Below, piece by piece: positions 1-11,933 of a stretch of 64,000 bases of DNA; positions within the stretch are counted from its first letter, which is position 1; each line of letters opens with the position of its first letter. Origin of the DNA: Mycobacterium sp. (GTDB taxonomy: Bacteria; Actinomycetota; Actinomycetes; Mycobacteriales; Mycobacteriaceae); contig NZ_JAFBAR010000018.1 of assembly GCF_019247635.1 (NCBI RefSeq), positions 1-64,000 of the forward strand. The letters run 5' to 3'. Position numbers and translations under genes: made by a program. The notes below the pieces were generated by a model, which saw only the letters and a list, made by a program, of their open reading frames with translations, had not been told where the DNA came from and ran no database searches.

Positions 1-1
1 T

Positions 2-265
2 TTATTGCGGCTTGGACGAAGAAGGGCGGGTCGGGCTTGGGACCTCATCGCTTAACTTCGACGGGCTCGACTTCGGCCGTCTGGTCCTAGGTTCGAGCAC
101 CGCGGCCGGTCCGTCGGTCTTCGCGCGCTTGCGCAATTCGTAGAACGACTTGCGGGAGATGCCGTGCTCGGCGCAAAACGTTGAGACCGCCCCGCGGGGC
201 GCGTCATCGGGCCACTGCGAGATCGCGAGGCGGACACGAGGATCGATGGGTTCATTAACAGCCAC
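2..265 (-). pseudogene. IS481-type transposase N-terminal remnant
   Basis: The 87-residue frame starts with an ATG at 265. It carries a helix-turn-helix region (about residues 8-50, around FCAEHGISRKSFYELRKRAK) followed by the basic, proline-rich LEPRTRRPKSSPS linker that in IS481-family transposases joins the HTH to the DDE integrase domain. The frame hits a TAA at 2-4 after only about a dozen unrelated residues, so no catalytic domain follows in this frame. A full family member is several hundred residues long. It is therefore a truncated or frameshifted remnant. The rest of the element may lie left of the window in another frame, which cannot be seen here. Confidence 0.6.
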
Positions 266-315
266 CGCCCGAGCCTCGGGGCAGGAGTGTCACCACCAAA
301 GACCGCCCGAACGAT

Positions 316-364
316 CACCGATGTCCTGATACAGAACTGTCACCGATGTCTTGGGAGATGACAG
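316..364. repeat. Direct repeats next to the transposase remnant
   Basis: CACCGATGTC is followed by a C/T and then TG at 316-328, and the same motif recurs at 341-353, inside TGTCACCGATGTCTTGG. The pair lies just upstream of the transposase remnant and ends before the 13E12 gene. TGTCA-type ends and sub-terminal repeats are usual for IS481-like elements, so this may mark one end of the element. No matching opposite end is visible, so the assignment is an inference. Confidence 0.35.
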
Positions 365-391
365 TCGGCCTGTCGGCCGGCTGTGGCATAA

Positions 392-407
392 TCGAAAACA
401 TGTTCGA
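392..407 (+). promoter_or_regulatory. LexA-type SOS box over the 13E12 start codon
   Basis: The 16-bp sequence TCGAAAACATGTTCGA matches the mycobacterial SOS consensus TCGAAC-N4-GTTCGA with one mismatch (A for C at 397). The likely ATG of the 13E12 gene (400-402) lies inside the box, so bound LexA would cover the translation start region. SOS boxes ahead of 13E12-family genes are known in M. tuberculosis. Confidence 0.7.
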
Positions 408-1953
408 AGGATGTAGCGGTCGGCAGCCCTCGCCGCAGTCGCTGGCGCACATGGATGCGTTGGCCGAGGAGATCGAGCGTCGGTATCGGCAGCGGACCCC
501 GACGAACGAGTCGGTGGGGTTTGTGCAGCGGATATGTGCGGCGGCGCGTATCGAGAATCAGGCGGCGGCGGCGCAGTTAGTGGCGTTGGGGGAGTTGTTC
601 GCGTATCGGTTCACACAGGCGCCGGCGTCTGATGATTGGGCGATCGACACCATGGCGGCCGTCGCCGCGGAGGTGGCGGCGGGATTGCGGATAGGGCAGC
701 GCCGGGCGGTGACTCTGGTGGAGTATGCCCGGGCGATGCGCGAGCGCCTCCCCAAGACCGCCGAGGTGTTCATTGCCGGTGACATCGATTTTCTGGCGTT
801 TTCCACGATCGTGTACCGCACCGATCTGATCGAGAACCCTGACGTCTTGGCCAAGGTCGACAAGGTGGTGGCCGCGAATGTGGCCCGGTGGCCCTCGATG
901 AGCCGGGGCCGATTGTCGGGCAAGCTGGATGCGATCGTGGCCCGCATCGATCTGGATGCGGTGCGCCGACGCAAAGAACGCCAAACCAACCGCGAGATCT
1001 ACCTCGGATCCGAGCAGGACGGCATCTCGCGCATCGAGGGCAGCCTGTACTCCGTGGATGCGCACGCGCTGGACATACGCCTGAACGAGTTGGCGGCCAC
1101 CGTGTGCGGACACGACCCGCGCACCGCTGAGCAGCGCCGCGCGGATGCTTTGGGGGCGCTGGCCGCCGGTGCGGATCGGCTGGGGTGTCGCTGCGGCCTT
1201 AGGGATTGCGCGGCCGGCAAACGCCCGGCGGCTTGCCCGGTGACGATTCACGTGATCGCCGACCAAGCCACGCTGACCGGTGCCAGCGACACCGGGGCGT
1301 GGGAGCTCGGCGCCGACGGGCTGATCCCCCCTGAGCTGATCGCCGAACTCGCCACCACCGCGAAGCTGGTCCCGCTGGTCCACCCCGGATGCACCGCCCC
1401 CGAGCCGCAGTACATCCCGTCGAAAGCGCTGGCCGATTTCGTGCGCTGCCGCGACCTGACGTGCCGCTGGCCGGGCTGCGACGTGCCCGCCGTCCGCTGC
1501 GACCTCGACCACACGATTCCCTACGACGGGGGTGGTCCCACGCATGCGGGGAATCTCAAATGCTATTGCCGCACACACCATTTGACCAAAACTTTCTGGG
1601 GCTGGAAAGAGCAACAACTCGCTGACGGGACGCTGATCCTGACCTCACCGGCTGGCACGACCCATGTCACCACCCCGGGCAGTGCGCTGCTATTCCCCAG
1701 CCTGTGCTACGCCGTGGGCGGCATGCCCACCCCCGAAACCGACCCCCGACCGCCTTCACGCGACTGCGGTAATCGGGCGGCGATGATGCCCAAACGCCGC
1801 CGCACCCGCACCCAAAACCGTGCCGCGCGCGTCGCCACCGAACGCCGCGCCAACCGCAACGCCCGCACCGCAGAGCGAGCCCAACGCCCCAGCTACGACT
1901 ACTTCGCGCCGCACCCGCCTCCCGGTCCGGACGACGAACCGCCGCCCTTCTAG
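400..1953 (+). CDS. 13E12 repeat family protein (DUF222 with HNH endonuclease domain)
   Basis: This is a member of the mycobacterial 13E12 family, which shows the DUF222 helical region followed by an HNH nuclease motif near the C terminus. The region with CRWPGCD, CDLDHT, GGGPTH and CRTHH is a metal-binding HNH module, with paired cysteines and the DH and HH residues intact. The last roughly 60 residues are a basic, arginine-rich tail. The chosen start gives 517 residues; an upstream in-frame ATG at 346 would add 18 residues but lies before the SOS box. These proteins are often repeated in the genome and are thought to be mobile or DNA-damage-linked, but their cellular role is not established. 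Strong SOS control is expected from the box over the start. Confidence 0.85.
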   Translation: MFEGCSGRQPSPQSLAHMDALAEEIERRYRQRTPTNESVGFVQRICAAARIENQAAAAQLVALGELFAYRFTQAPASDDWAIDTMAAVAAEVAAGLRIGQRRAVTLVEYARAMRERLPKTAEVFIAGDIDFLAFSTIVYRTDLIENPDVLAKVDKVVAANVARWPSMSRGRLSGKLDAIVARIDLDAVRRRKERQTNREIYLGSEQDGISRIEGSLYSVDAHALDIRLNELAATVCGHDPRTAEQRRADALGALAAGADRLGCRCGLRDCAAGKRPAACPVTIHVIADQATLTGASDTGAWELGADGLIPPELIAELATTAKLVPLVHPGCTAPEPQYIPSKALADFVRCRDLTCRWPGCDVPAVRCDLDHTIPYDGGGPTHAGNLKCYCRTHHLTKTFWGWKEQQLADGTLILTSPAGTTHVTTPGSALLFPSLCYAVGGMPTPETDPRPPSRDCGNRAAMMPKRRRTRTQNRAARVATERRANRNARTAERAQRPSYDYFAPHPPPGPDDEPPPF

Positions 1954-2093
1954 GGGCAATCAGCGGTCCCGAACTTCACGGCAAAACCCGCGTTGCGGAT
2001 CCCGGTCGCGAGTAACCTCGCAGCCACCGGTTGCGCCGCGGGGGGTCGTCACAGCGCTGCTCACCCCTCGCCAGGTCCCCCAAGGAGACACCT

Positions 2094-3332
2094 GTGTCCT
2101 ACGTCGTGGCAACGCCTGACTTCTTGGCGGGTGCCGCTACGGATTTGGCCGCGATCGGGTCGGCGGTCGGCGCGGCGAACTCGGCGGCTGCCAACTCCAC
2201 TACGTCGTTGCTGACCGCGGGCGCCGACGAGGTGTCGACGCGCATTTCGGAGTTGTTCGGCGCGTACGGCTTGGATTATCAGGCGCTCAGCGGGCAAGCG
2301 ACGCAGCTTCATGAGCAGTTCGTGCTCAATCTAGCGGCGGCCGGGAACGCCTACCTGGGCACCGAGACCGCCAGCGCCGTCTCGATGTCGGGCGCGGCGG
2401 CGGCCACCAGGATTACCGTCCCCGGCGCGGGGCCGCTCTACTTTCCGGGCATCATTACCCAGCTGCCCTACCTCGGACAGGTATACCTCGAGGGCGGCAT
2501 ACCCGGGCCGAGTTCCGTGTCGATCCTGCAGGGCTACGACCTGCTCAACCAGGCCATCGGGGAGAACTGGTTCCCCGGCACCGTCGCTCAGGTCGTCAAC
2601 TACCCGGCCAGCATGGGCATCATCAGCGGCAGTCCGACCGCCCCCGATGTCAACACCGCCGTCACCATCGGACAGCAGATGCTCAACGGCCAGATCATGA
2701 GCGCGGTGGCCAACGGCGGCGGTGCACCGGTGAGCATAGCCGCGCTGTCCGAGGGAACCCTCGTTGCCAATCGCGAGTTGGCCTACCTGGCAACCGATCC
2801 CAGTGCTCCGCCGGCCCATGACCTGAAGTTCGCCCTGTTCTCCGACCCGGAGCTCGGCCTATTTCACATCTACCTGCCTAACGGGTTTACCTTGCCCATC
2901 GTCAACTACACGGCTGCGGGCCTCCCGAACACGCAGTACGACGTCAGCGTGGTGTACGGCCAGTACGACTTCTGGGGCAATCCGCCAGACCGGCCCTGGA
3001 ATCTGCTTGCGGATGTGAACTCGCTGTTCGGGGCGGCCTACTACCACGACACGGCGTCTCTTGCCACGAGGTCGGACGCGGTGGTGGTGTCCAGCGTGAC
3101 CGACTCCGCGGGCGGCACGATCACCACGTACATGATCCCCTCACCGACTCTGCCGATGTTGTTGCCACTCGAGCAGATCGGTGTCCCGCAACCGATCATC
3201 GGCGGCCTCAATTCGGTGCTGCAGCCGATCGTCGACGACGGCTATTCGTCTCTGACACCGGACGCCGGACCGTACTTCTCCGAAGGGTCGCTGGTCGGCT
3301 TACCCGGACTCTTTGGCTCAGCCCCGCAATGA
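2094..3332 (+). CDS. PE family protein with PE-PPE (alpha/beta hydrolase) domain
   Basis: The first roughly 95 residues are a PE domain, starting SYVVATPDFLAGAATDLAAIG. The remainder is a PE-PPE domain with the serine-hydrolase fold. The candidate nucleophile is Ser219 in ALSEG, a variant of the usual GxSxG, and the DxSVVYGQYDFWGNPPDRPWN region is typical of the family. PE proteins are exported by type VII (ESX) secretion. The GTG at 2094 is preferred over an upstream GTG/ATG because AAGGAGAC lies at 2082-2089 and the PE domain begins exactly there, giving 412 residues. In M. tuberculosis a PE gene (Rv3812) also borders the Rv3811 homologue, so it may be positionally related. The last 15 bases overlap the end of the convergent polyamine fusion gene. 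Confidence 0.85.
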   Translation: MSYVVATPDFLAGAATDLAAIGSAVGAANSAAANSTTSLLTAGADEVSTRISELFGAYGLDYQALSGQATQLHEQFVLNLAAAGNAYLGTETASAVSMSGAAAATRITVPGAGPLYFPGIITQLPYLGQVYLEGGIPGPSSVSILQGYDLLNQAIGENWFPGTVAQVVNYPASMGIISGSPTAPDVNTAVTIGQQMLNGQIMSAVANGGGAPVSIAALSEGTLVANRELAYLATDPSAPPAHDLKFALFSDPELGLFHIYLPNGFTLPIVNYTAAGLPNTQYDVSVVYGQYDFWGNPPDRPWNLLADVNSLFGAAYYHDTASLATRSDAVVVSSVTDSAGGTITTYMIPSPTLPMLLPLEQIGVPQPIIGGLNSVLQPIVDDGYSSLTPDAGPYFSEGSLVGLPGLFGSAPQ

Positions 3333-5243
3333 CTTTGGTGGAACCGTGCATGCGATCAACGTCTCGGCGTCGATCGTTTGCGGGCGGTAACCCAGTCTCG
3401 CCAAACGAGCCGACATGGCGGCAACCGGGTCCTCGGTGACCGTCGACATGCCGGACAGGAAGGCCCACTCGTGCTCGTCGCTGCCGAAATAGACTACGGT
3501 GCCGAAGATTTCGTGGAAGCGTCGCCACGATCGACGCAGCGACTCGTTGCGCCACAGTGTCGGGCAGCCGGCCTGTCCGACGACGACATGACCAATGCTG
3601 CGGCATTTCTCGAGAAAGTCTGCATCGTAGAGCCGGTTGTGCTGTGCGGGCACGGTTTGCTCGTCGGGAAGGTCTATCACCACGACGTCATAGGCGGCAT
3701 GGGCCGCCAGGGACTGCTCCACAAAGCTCCAGCCGTCGCGGTAATGCATGGTGACCCGGCCCAGTCCGCTTTCCGCCCTGGCTAATTCGTCGACCGAGTA
3801 ACCGTACGGCAGGTGCTGCGCGCAGAGCCGAACCGCCGCGCGGTCGATGTCGACATGGTCGACGTGCAGCGCGCCCGCGGACACCGCCAATTGGCTCACC
3901 ACCCCTTCGCCGGACCCGATGACGAGAACCCGCTCGGCCTTGCCGGCCAACAGCAGCGCCGGCATCAGCAGGGCCTCGTGATAGACGAGTTGGCTGAACT
4001 CGGTGCTCTGCCGTTCACCATCGCTGAACAGCGCGACGCCCTGCGTGGTCCGGCCGATCACCACATGCTGAAAATCGGTCCGCACGTCACAGATGACCTC
4101 CGACAGTGACCAAGTGCGGCTGAGCCCGGGTCCCAACCGCTCGACGACCTTGCCAGCCGAGGCGGGCGGGGCACCCGCGAAATATGTTGGCAGCGGGTCG
4201 AATCCGTTGAAAGATACCGACGCGTAACTGGCGGTGTACGCACCGGCGTGGTCGATCTCCACGCGATCGCCGGAAACCAGCGTCACCGGGAGCGGATATT
4301 TCTGGTAGAGCACGTCGTCGCCGTCGCACGTCGGACCCGCGAGGACGGCGTCGTCGGTCGGGTCGTCGTCGCGACCGGTCCGCAACCGGTACCGGATGTA
4401 CTCGTTTTCGGCCTCCGCGAGACCTCCGTAGCGACCGATATCGAGGTAGACCCATCGCCGGCCGTCGGTGCCGATACGCACCGACACGACCTGGCAGTGG
4501 ATGGTGCCGGCCGTGCCCACGATCGCGCGGCCGGGTTCCACCGCGAGCTGTGGTCGATCGCCGCCGAAATAGCGCCTCAGCGCGGCCGCGACGGTGTCGC
4601 CGATGGCGTCAAGCGACGGCACGTCGGCGGCATACACGATCGGAAAGCCGCCCCCGACGTTGATCGTCGTCAGGCCGTCCACAGCGGCGAAAATCTCAGC
4701 GGCATAACGTATCCCGAGCTCCCACGCCGCGACGTCCACCTGCTGTGAGCCGACATGAAAGCACACGCCCTCCGGCCGCAGACCGAGCCGCCGGGCGCGA
4801 ATCAGCATGTCGGCCGCCTCGGCCGGGGCGCAGCCGAACTTGTGCCCAAACGGCGTCACCGATGACGGAAATGCCGGTGCGATACGGCATTCCACGACCG
4901 AACCTGGCGCGTTCTCGGCGATCCCGGTCAATCCGTCCTCGGTGTCGAACGCGAACCGCCGCACCCCGCGGGCATAGGCCACACCTACCGTCGACGGCGT
5001 TTTGATGGTGTTACCGAACGCCAGAAGGGAGCCGTCGATGCCGACGGTGGCGCACGCTTCGATCTCACCGATCGAGGCGACGTCGAACGAGGCCCCCTCG
5101 GCCGCGAGCAGCCGCAGGATCGGGCCGGCGGGATTCGCCTTGACCGCATAGCGGATCGACGCGTCCGGCAACACGGTACGCAACGCGCGGAAGTTCTTGC
5201 GTACCCGCCCGAGATCGATCGTCAGGTAAGGCGTTTCGCGCAC
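3318..5243 (-). CDS. Ornithine/diaminopimelate decarboxylase-spermidine synthase fusion protein
   Basis: Residues 1-375 form a fold-type III PLP decarboxylase. PLP lysine K35 is in YAVKANP, HVGSQ is at 163-167, the glycine loop GGGFP at 197-201, EPGR at 236-239, the active-site GPTCDGDD contains C306, and YTASY is at 336-340. Residues 390-600 form a spermidine synthase-like Rossmann domain, with QSTEFSQLVYHEALL at 412-426, IGSGEG as the AdoMet-type loop at 442-447, HVDID at 463-467 and VVIDLPDE at 521-528. A single chain could make putrescine from ornithine and then transfer an aminopropyl group, but the decarboxylase substrate is inferred. The start is GTG at 5243, 10 bases after the stop of the upstream amidase gene, suggesting one transcript. 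M. tuberculosis lacks this gene at the syntenic position. Confidence 0.8.
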   Translation of the reverse strand: MRETPYLTIDLGRVRKNFRALRTVLPDASIRYAVKANPAGPILRLLAAEGASFDVASIGEIEACATVGIDGSLLAFGNTIKTPSTVGVAYARGVRRFAFDTEDGLTGIAENAPGSVVECRIAPAFPSSVTPFGHKFGCAPAEAADMLIRARRLGLRPEGVCFHVGSQQVDVAAWELGIRYAAEIFAAVDGLTTINVGGGFPIVYAADVPSLDAIGDTVAAALRRYFGGDRPQLAVEPGRAIVGTAGTIHCQVVSVRIGTDGRRWVYLDIGRYGGLAEAENEYIRYRLRTGRDDDPTDDAVLAGPTCDGDDVLYQKYPLPVTLVSGDRVEIDHAGAYTASYASVSFNGFDPLPTYFAGAPPASAGKVVERLGPGLSRTWSLSEVICDVRTDFQHVVIGRTTQGVALFSDGERQSTEFSQLVYHEALLMPALLLAGKAERVLVIGSGEGVVSQLAVSAGALHVDHVDIDRAAVRLCAQHLPYGYSVDELARAESGLGRVTMHYRDGWSFVEQSLAAHAAYDVVVIDLPDEQTVPAQHNRLYDADFLEKCRSIGHVVVGQAGCPTLWRNESLRRSWRRFHEIFGTVVYFGSDEHEWAFLSGMSTVTEDPVAAMSARLARLGYRPQTIDAETLIACTVPPKSLRG

Positions 5244-5253
5244 ATGAGCGAGC

Positions 5254-6885
5254 CTAGCCCGCCGGGTGCGCCGGCAGCGAGAAGTGCTCGGGCGGCACCG
5301 ACGGCCCGCTCGCGGTCGGCGGCGACGACGACGTCATAGGCGACGCGATCCCGTCGATGACCGACGTGACGTCGCCGTTGAGCCGCTCGAAGTTCAGCAC
5401 CCCATGCGCAAAATTCTGCGTGATCCGCAGTGGCTCCTGTATCTCCGCGCTGGTGGGCAACCCAAGCGGACCCCGCTCGTAACTCAGCGAGGCCCAGGCG
5501 TCATAGATCGCTCCGGTGACAGGCTCGGCGCCGGTGACCGATGACCAGTACATGGCACCCTTGGCGAACGTCACGTATTTCGCGTCCCCCACGGCGTCTT
5601 GTTCCGGCGAGGTCGGCGCCCCCAGGAAGCTGTTCATCCCGCCCAGCGCCTGCCAGCGGTCGTAGATCGCGCCGCCCTGCAGTGCCTTGAGTAGTTCTTC
5701 GGGCGGATCGTTGAAATGCGATGCGATGTCACGGATTTCGTCCATCAGCGCATACGCGGCATTGCCGGGGCAGTCGGTGTTTCCGACGTCGCGGTGGGTA
5801 AAAATGGTGGGCAACGTGGCGGTGGCCCCGGCCGGGAAGGTGGTGTACCGACTACCGGCCGACACCAGGGACACCGTGCCCTTGGGGTCAACATTGTCCA
5901 TACCCAGCCGCCAGCCCAACAGGCGGCCGATGGCCCTGATTTGCAGCGGGGTCGGCGGCACGTCGTCGAAGTTCCCGATCATCGCCACCCCCCAGGTGTT
6001 GCGGTTGAATCCACCGGTGTGGAACGCCTCGACCGGTTTGGTCAATCCGCCGGCACTGCCCTCGAACACCTGGCCGTACTTGTCGACCAGGGCGTTGTAG
6101 GCGATATCGCACCAGCCCAGCGTCCTGCTGTGGTAGGTGTAGATCGCCTTGACGATACCGGCCGACTCCTGCGGCGTGTAGTCGTTGCTGCCGGCGGTGT
6201 GGTGTACCACCGCGGCGCGAAGTCCGTTGCCGTACTGGGGAGTTCCGCAGCGCAGTGACTCGTCGGCGCCCCATTCGGCGCGGCTGATGATGGTGGGCGG
6301 CTGGCCCGGGGTGACCACTCCGGTCGGGGGCGTCCAATGCGATCCAGCCGGGGCCTGCGGCGGGGATATCAGGATCGCGGAGATGTTCTGCCCGAAGGGC
6401 TGGTCTTTGCTCGCGGGGCGGTAGCCCAGATCGCTGGGCGGCGGGCCGGCCGGCGCCTGTGTCACCGGAGCGTCGGCGGGGCGGGTGACCGCGATCTGCA
6501 CGGTCGTCGTGGCGCCCACGAACACCGGGTCGGTGCTGCGTGGCCCGGCGGGAGCCTCGGGTGATGTGTCAGGTGCCGAAGTCTGGTACTCGGTCTGATA
6601 CCAGGGTCCCCAGGAGCCGTCGGGGCGCCTGGCACGCACTCGGGTGGAGGTGTCGGCGAGGTCGCCGGTCAATGCGACCAACGAAAATGGGGTGTCCTGC
6701 GTGACCTCGCGTACCGTGACACCGCCGCCGAGTCCGATCAGCGGTTGCTCGGAGAGTCGGGTATCGCGGGCGGGGGCCAACTCACCGGGATCAGCTGCCG
6801 GACGGTTCAGCACCCACGCGACGATGACGACAGTCGCCGCGAAGGCGGTCAGCAACATCGTCGGCGCGCGGCTGCGAGACGTCAC
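5254..6885 (-). CDS. Secreted N-acetylmuramoyl-L-alanine amidase-like protein (Rv3811-like)
   Basis: The 543-residue protein has an N-terminal hydrophobic segment (about residues 9-25) acting as signal or anchor. A variable Pro/Ala-rich region follows, then an amidase_2/PGRP domain (about 195-385) starting IISRAEWGADESLRCG, with zinc ligands seen as VVHHTAG (H228/H229) and THRDVGNTDCPG. The C-terminal third has LGFP-type repeats (AIYDRWQALGG, FLGAPTS, GPLGLPTSAE), which associate with the cell wall. It likely cleaves peptidoglycan stem peptides outside the membrane. It is the counterpart of M. tuberculosis Rv3811, next to the Erp gene there too. The tail is Pro/Ser-rich. Confidence 0.88.
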   Translation of the reverse strand: MTSRSRAPTMLLTAFAATVVIVAWVLNRPAADPGELAPARDTRLSEQPLIGLGGGVTVREVTQDTPFSLVALTGDLADTSTRVRARRPDGSWGPWYQTEYQTSAPDTSPEAPAGPRSTDPVFVGATTTVQIAVTRPADAPVTQAPAGPPPSDLGYRPASKDQPFGQNISAILISPPQAPAGSHWTPPTGVVTPGQPPTIISRAEWGADESLRCGTPQYGNGLRAAVVHHTAGSNDYTPQESAGIVKAIYTYHSRTLGWCDIAYNALVDKYGQVFEGSAGGLTKPVEAFHTGGFNRNTWGVAMIGNFDDVPPTPLQIRAIGRLLGWRLGMDNVDPKGTVSLVSAGSRYTTFPAGATATLPTIFTHRDVGNTDCPGNAAYALMDEIRDIASHFNDPPEELLKALQGGAIYDRWQALGGMNSFLGAPTSPEQDAVGDAKYVTFAKGAMYWSSVTGAEPVTGAIYDAWASLSYERGPLGLPTSAEIQEPLRITQNFAHGVLNFERLNGDVTSVIDGIASPMTSSSPPTASGPSVPPEHFSLPAHPAG

Positions 6886-6963
6886 CAGGCGATGTTACGT
6901 GTGTTCCTATTGTTATTAGTGAGGCGACACGGTATATGCAGGCACAAACTCGCGAACACCGTC

Positions 6964-7004
6964 GACGGCACCGCAGAGAGTGAACTCGACTCTGCGGTGC
7001 CGTC
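6964..7004 (-). terminator. Hairpin terminator after erp
   Basis: A perfect 15-bp inverted repeat (GACGGCACCGCAGAG at 6964-6978 and its complement at 6990-7004) encloses an 11-base loop. It begins 29 bases past the erp stop in the direction of erp transcription and lies before the amidase gene. There is no clear U-tract, as is common for mycobacterial terminators. Confidence 0.7.
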
Positions 7005-7033
7005 CGGTGACGGGTTCTCTAGCTGGCCATGCC

Positions 7034-8047
7034 TCAGCGGGTCGGCAGCACCGGGGTCAACGCCCCCGGGACGGCTGCGGCTGCCCCGGCAGCGGCCGGT
7101 GCGACGGCGCCCGGAACTGCTGCGGCGGCGCCGGGTACCGCTGCGGCGGCCCCCGGAATGGCACCGGCGGCGCCCGGGATTGCTGCGGCGGCACCTGGAA
7201 TGGCACCGGCGGCGCCCGGCAATGCTGCGGCAGCGCCCGGCGCGGCCGCTCCGCCGTTCTGCACGCCCTGCATGATCGCCGGCATGATCAGGCCCTTGAG
7301 CAGATCGATGGCCTGGCTGGCGCCCAGCTGGTTGGCGGCTTGCATGACGTCATTGACGAGCCCGCCACCACCGCTGGGTGCGGCGGCCGCTGCGGGCGAT
7401 GTGCCACCCACGCCGCCAAGGCCGCTCGTGTCACCGAGGATCGGATAGGTTCCGTCGCTACCCGGGTCCAACCCGGTAGGCGTGCTGATCGGAACCTCGC
7501 CGGTACCGGTCGGACTGGTCAGTCCGGGTAAGGCTCCGGTCGGGCTGGTCAGCGCGGGGTTGGGGCTGGTGACCCCGGGCAGGGTCGGGGTGGTCACACC
7601 CGTCGACGGCAGGGCGGCACTCGGCGTGGTGAGCCCGGGTGTCGTGGCGCCCGGCGTCGTGGCCCCCGGCAGACTCGTACCCGGCAGAGTCGGACTGGTC
7701 AGGCCGGGCGTGGTCGTCAGGCCGGGCGTGGTGCCCAGCCCGGGGCTGGTCAGCCCGGTGGTGCCGAGGCCCGGGCTGGTCAGGCCGGTGCCGCCGGTGG
7801 TGCCGCCGGTCAGGCCTGGCAAGGGTGGCAGGTTGACCCCGAACTGCGACAGGCCCTGCGACAGAGCACCCATCAGTTCACCCGGGAGGTCGGTCATCAC
7901 CGCAGCCTGCTTGAACTCGTGGTGTTCGGTCGGCTTGGTGGCTGCTGTCGATTCGTAAACAAGGAAAAATGCGCAAGGACTCGCGACTGCCAGGGCGGCG
8001 ACCGCGCTCATGGCTGTCGAAAGCTTGCGTCGGCGTCGGTTCGGCAC
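7034..8047 (-). CDS. erp: Exported repetitive protein Erp
   Basis: Erp (PirG, Rv3810) is a surface-exposed virulence factor of pathogenic mycobacteria. The GTG at 8047 is chosen because GAGGAGAC precedes it by 4 bases; the N terminus PNRRRRKLSTAMSAVAALAV is a basic, hydrophobic signal sequence. From about residue 80 there are many degenerate PGLTS-type repeats (GLTSPGLGTTP and variants). A conserved region (GLVNDVMQAANQLGASQAIDLL) follows. The C terminus is a second low-complexity array of PGAAAA / IPGAAG units. The protein is 337 residues, longer than the 284 of M. tuberculosis Erp, with the extra length in the repeats. It is transcribed divergently from glf. Confidence 0.9.
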   Translation of the reverse strand: MPNRRRRKLSTAMSAVAALAVASPCAFFLVYESTAATKPTEHHEFKQAAVMTDLPGELMGALSQGLSQFGVNLPPLPGLTGGTTGGTGLTSPGLGTTGLTSPGLGTTPGLTTTPGLTSPTLPGTSLPGATTPGATTPGLTTPSAALPSTGVTTPTLPGVTSPNPALTSPTGALPGLTSPTGTGEVPISTPTGLDPGSDGTYPILGDTSGLGGVGGTSPAAAAAPSGGGGLVNDVMQAANQLGASQAIDLLKGLIMPAIMQGVQNGGAAAPGAAAALPGAAGAIPGAAAAIPGAAGAIPGAAAAVPGAAAAVPGAVAPAAAGAAAAVPGALTPVLPTR

Positions 8048-11396
<3,349 letters not shown>

Positions 11397-11404
<8 letters not shown>

Positions 11405-11933
11405 CAGCACAGCCCCGCGCGGCGAGGTGGCCGCGATGGTGGCCGTCCAGTCGGCGCTGGGCGATCGCCCGGGTGTGCTGACCGCGGCGCGCGTGCTGTC
11501 TTACTTCGGCGAGCACAGCATCGGTTGGCTCGTGGTGTCGGCGCTCGGGGTGCTCCTGGTGCCGCGGAGGCGCCGGGAGTGGGCGATCGCCGGGGCCGGT
11601 GCGTTGCTGGCGCACGCGACCGCGGTGCTGGTCAAGCGCGTGGTGCGGCGACGACGACCGCAGCATCCGGCCGTCGCGGTGAATGTCGGCACGCCCAGCC
11701 AGCTGAGTTTCCCCTCGGCACACGCCACTTCCACCACAGCAGCGGCCATCCTGGTGGGTCGTGCCAGCGGGCTGTCTCCCAAGGCCGGCGCGGCGGTGCT
11801 GATCGCTCCCATGGCGCTGTCCCGGATCGTGTTGGGTGTGCACTATCCCAGCGACGTCGCGGCCGGCATTGCGCTGGGTGCCTCGGTCGCGGCGGTGGCG
11901 GTACGAATCGATAGAGGTGCGCCGTATGAGTGA
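11397..11933 (+). CDS. PAP2 phosphatase, decaprenyl-phosphoribose-5-phosphate phosphatase candidate (Rv3807c-like)
   Basis: This 178-residue integral membrane phosphatase has the three PAP2 motifs: K-x6-RP (KRVVRRRRP), PSAH in SFPSAHATST (the usual PSGH with Ala for Gly), and SRIVLGVHYPSD with the catalytic His and supporting Asp. By synteny with Rv3807c it is proposed to remove the 5-phosphate from decaprenyl-phosphoryl-ribose 5-phosphate, one step before DprE1. The substrate is inferred from position. The start at 11397 gives an 8-base overlap with glfT2, and the end overlaps ubiA by 8 bases. Confidence 0.88.

Noticed and set aside
7034..8047. CRISPR-like array in the erp region
   Set aside because: The repeats are coding, degenerate PGLTS and PGAAAA units without unique spacers; no cas genes are present.
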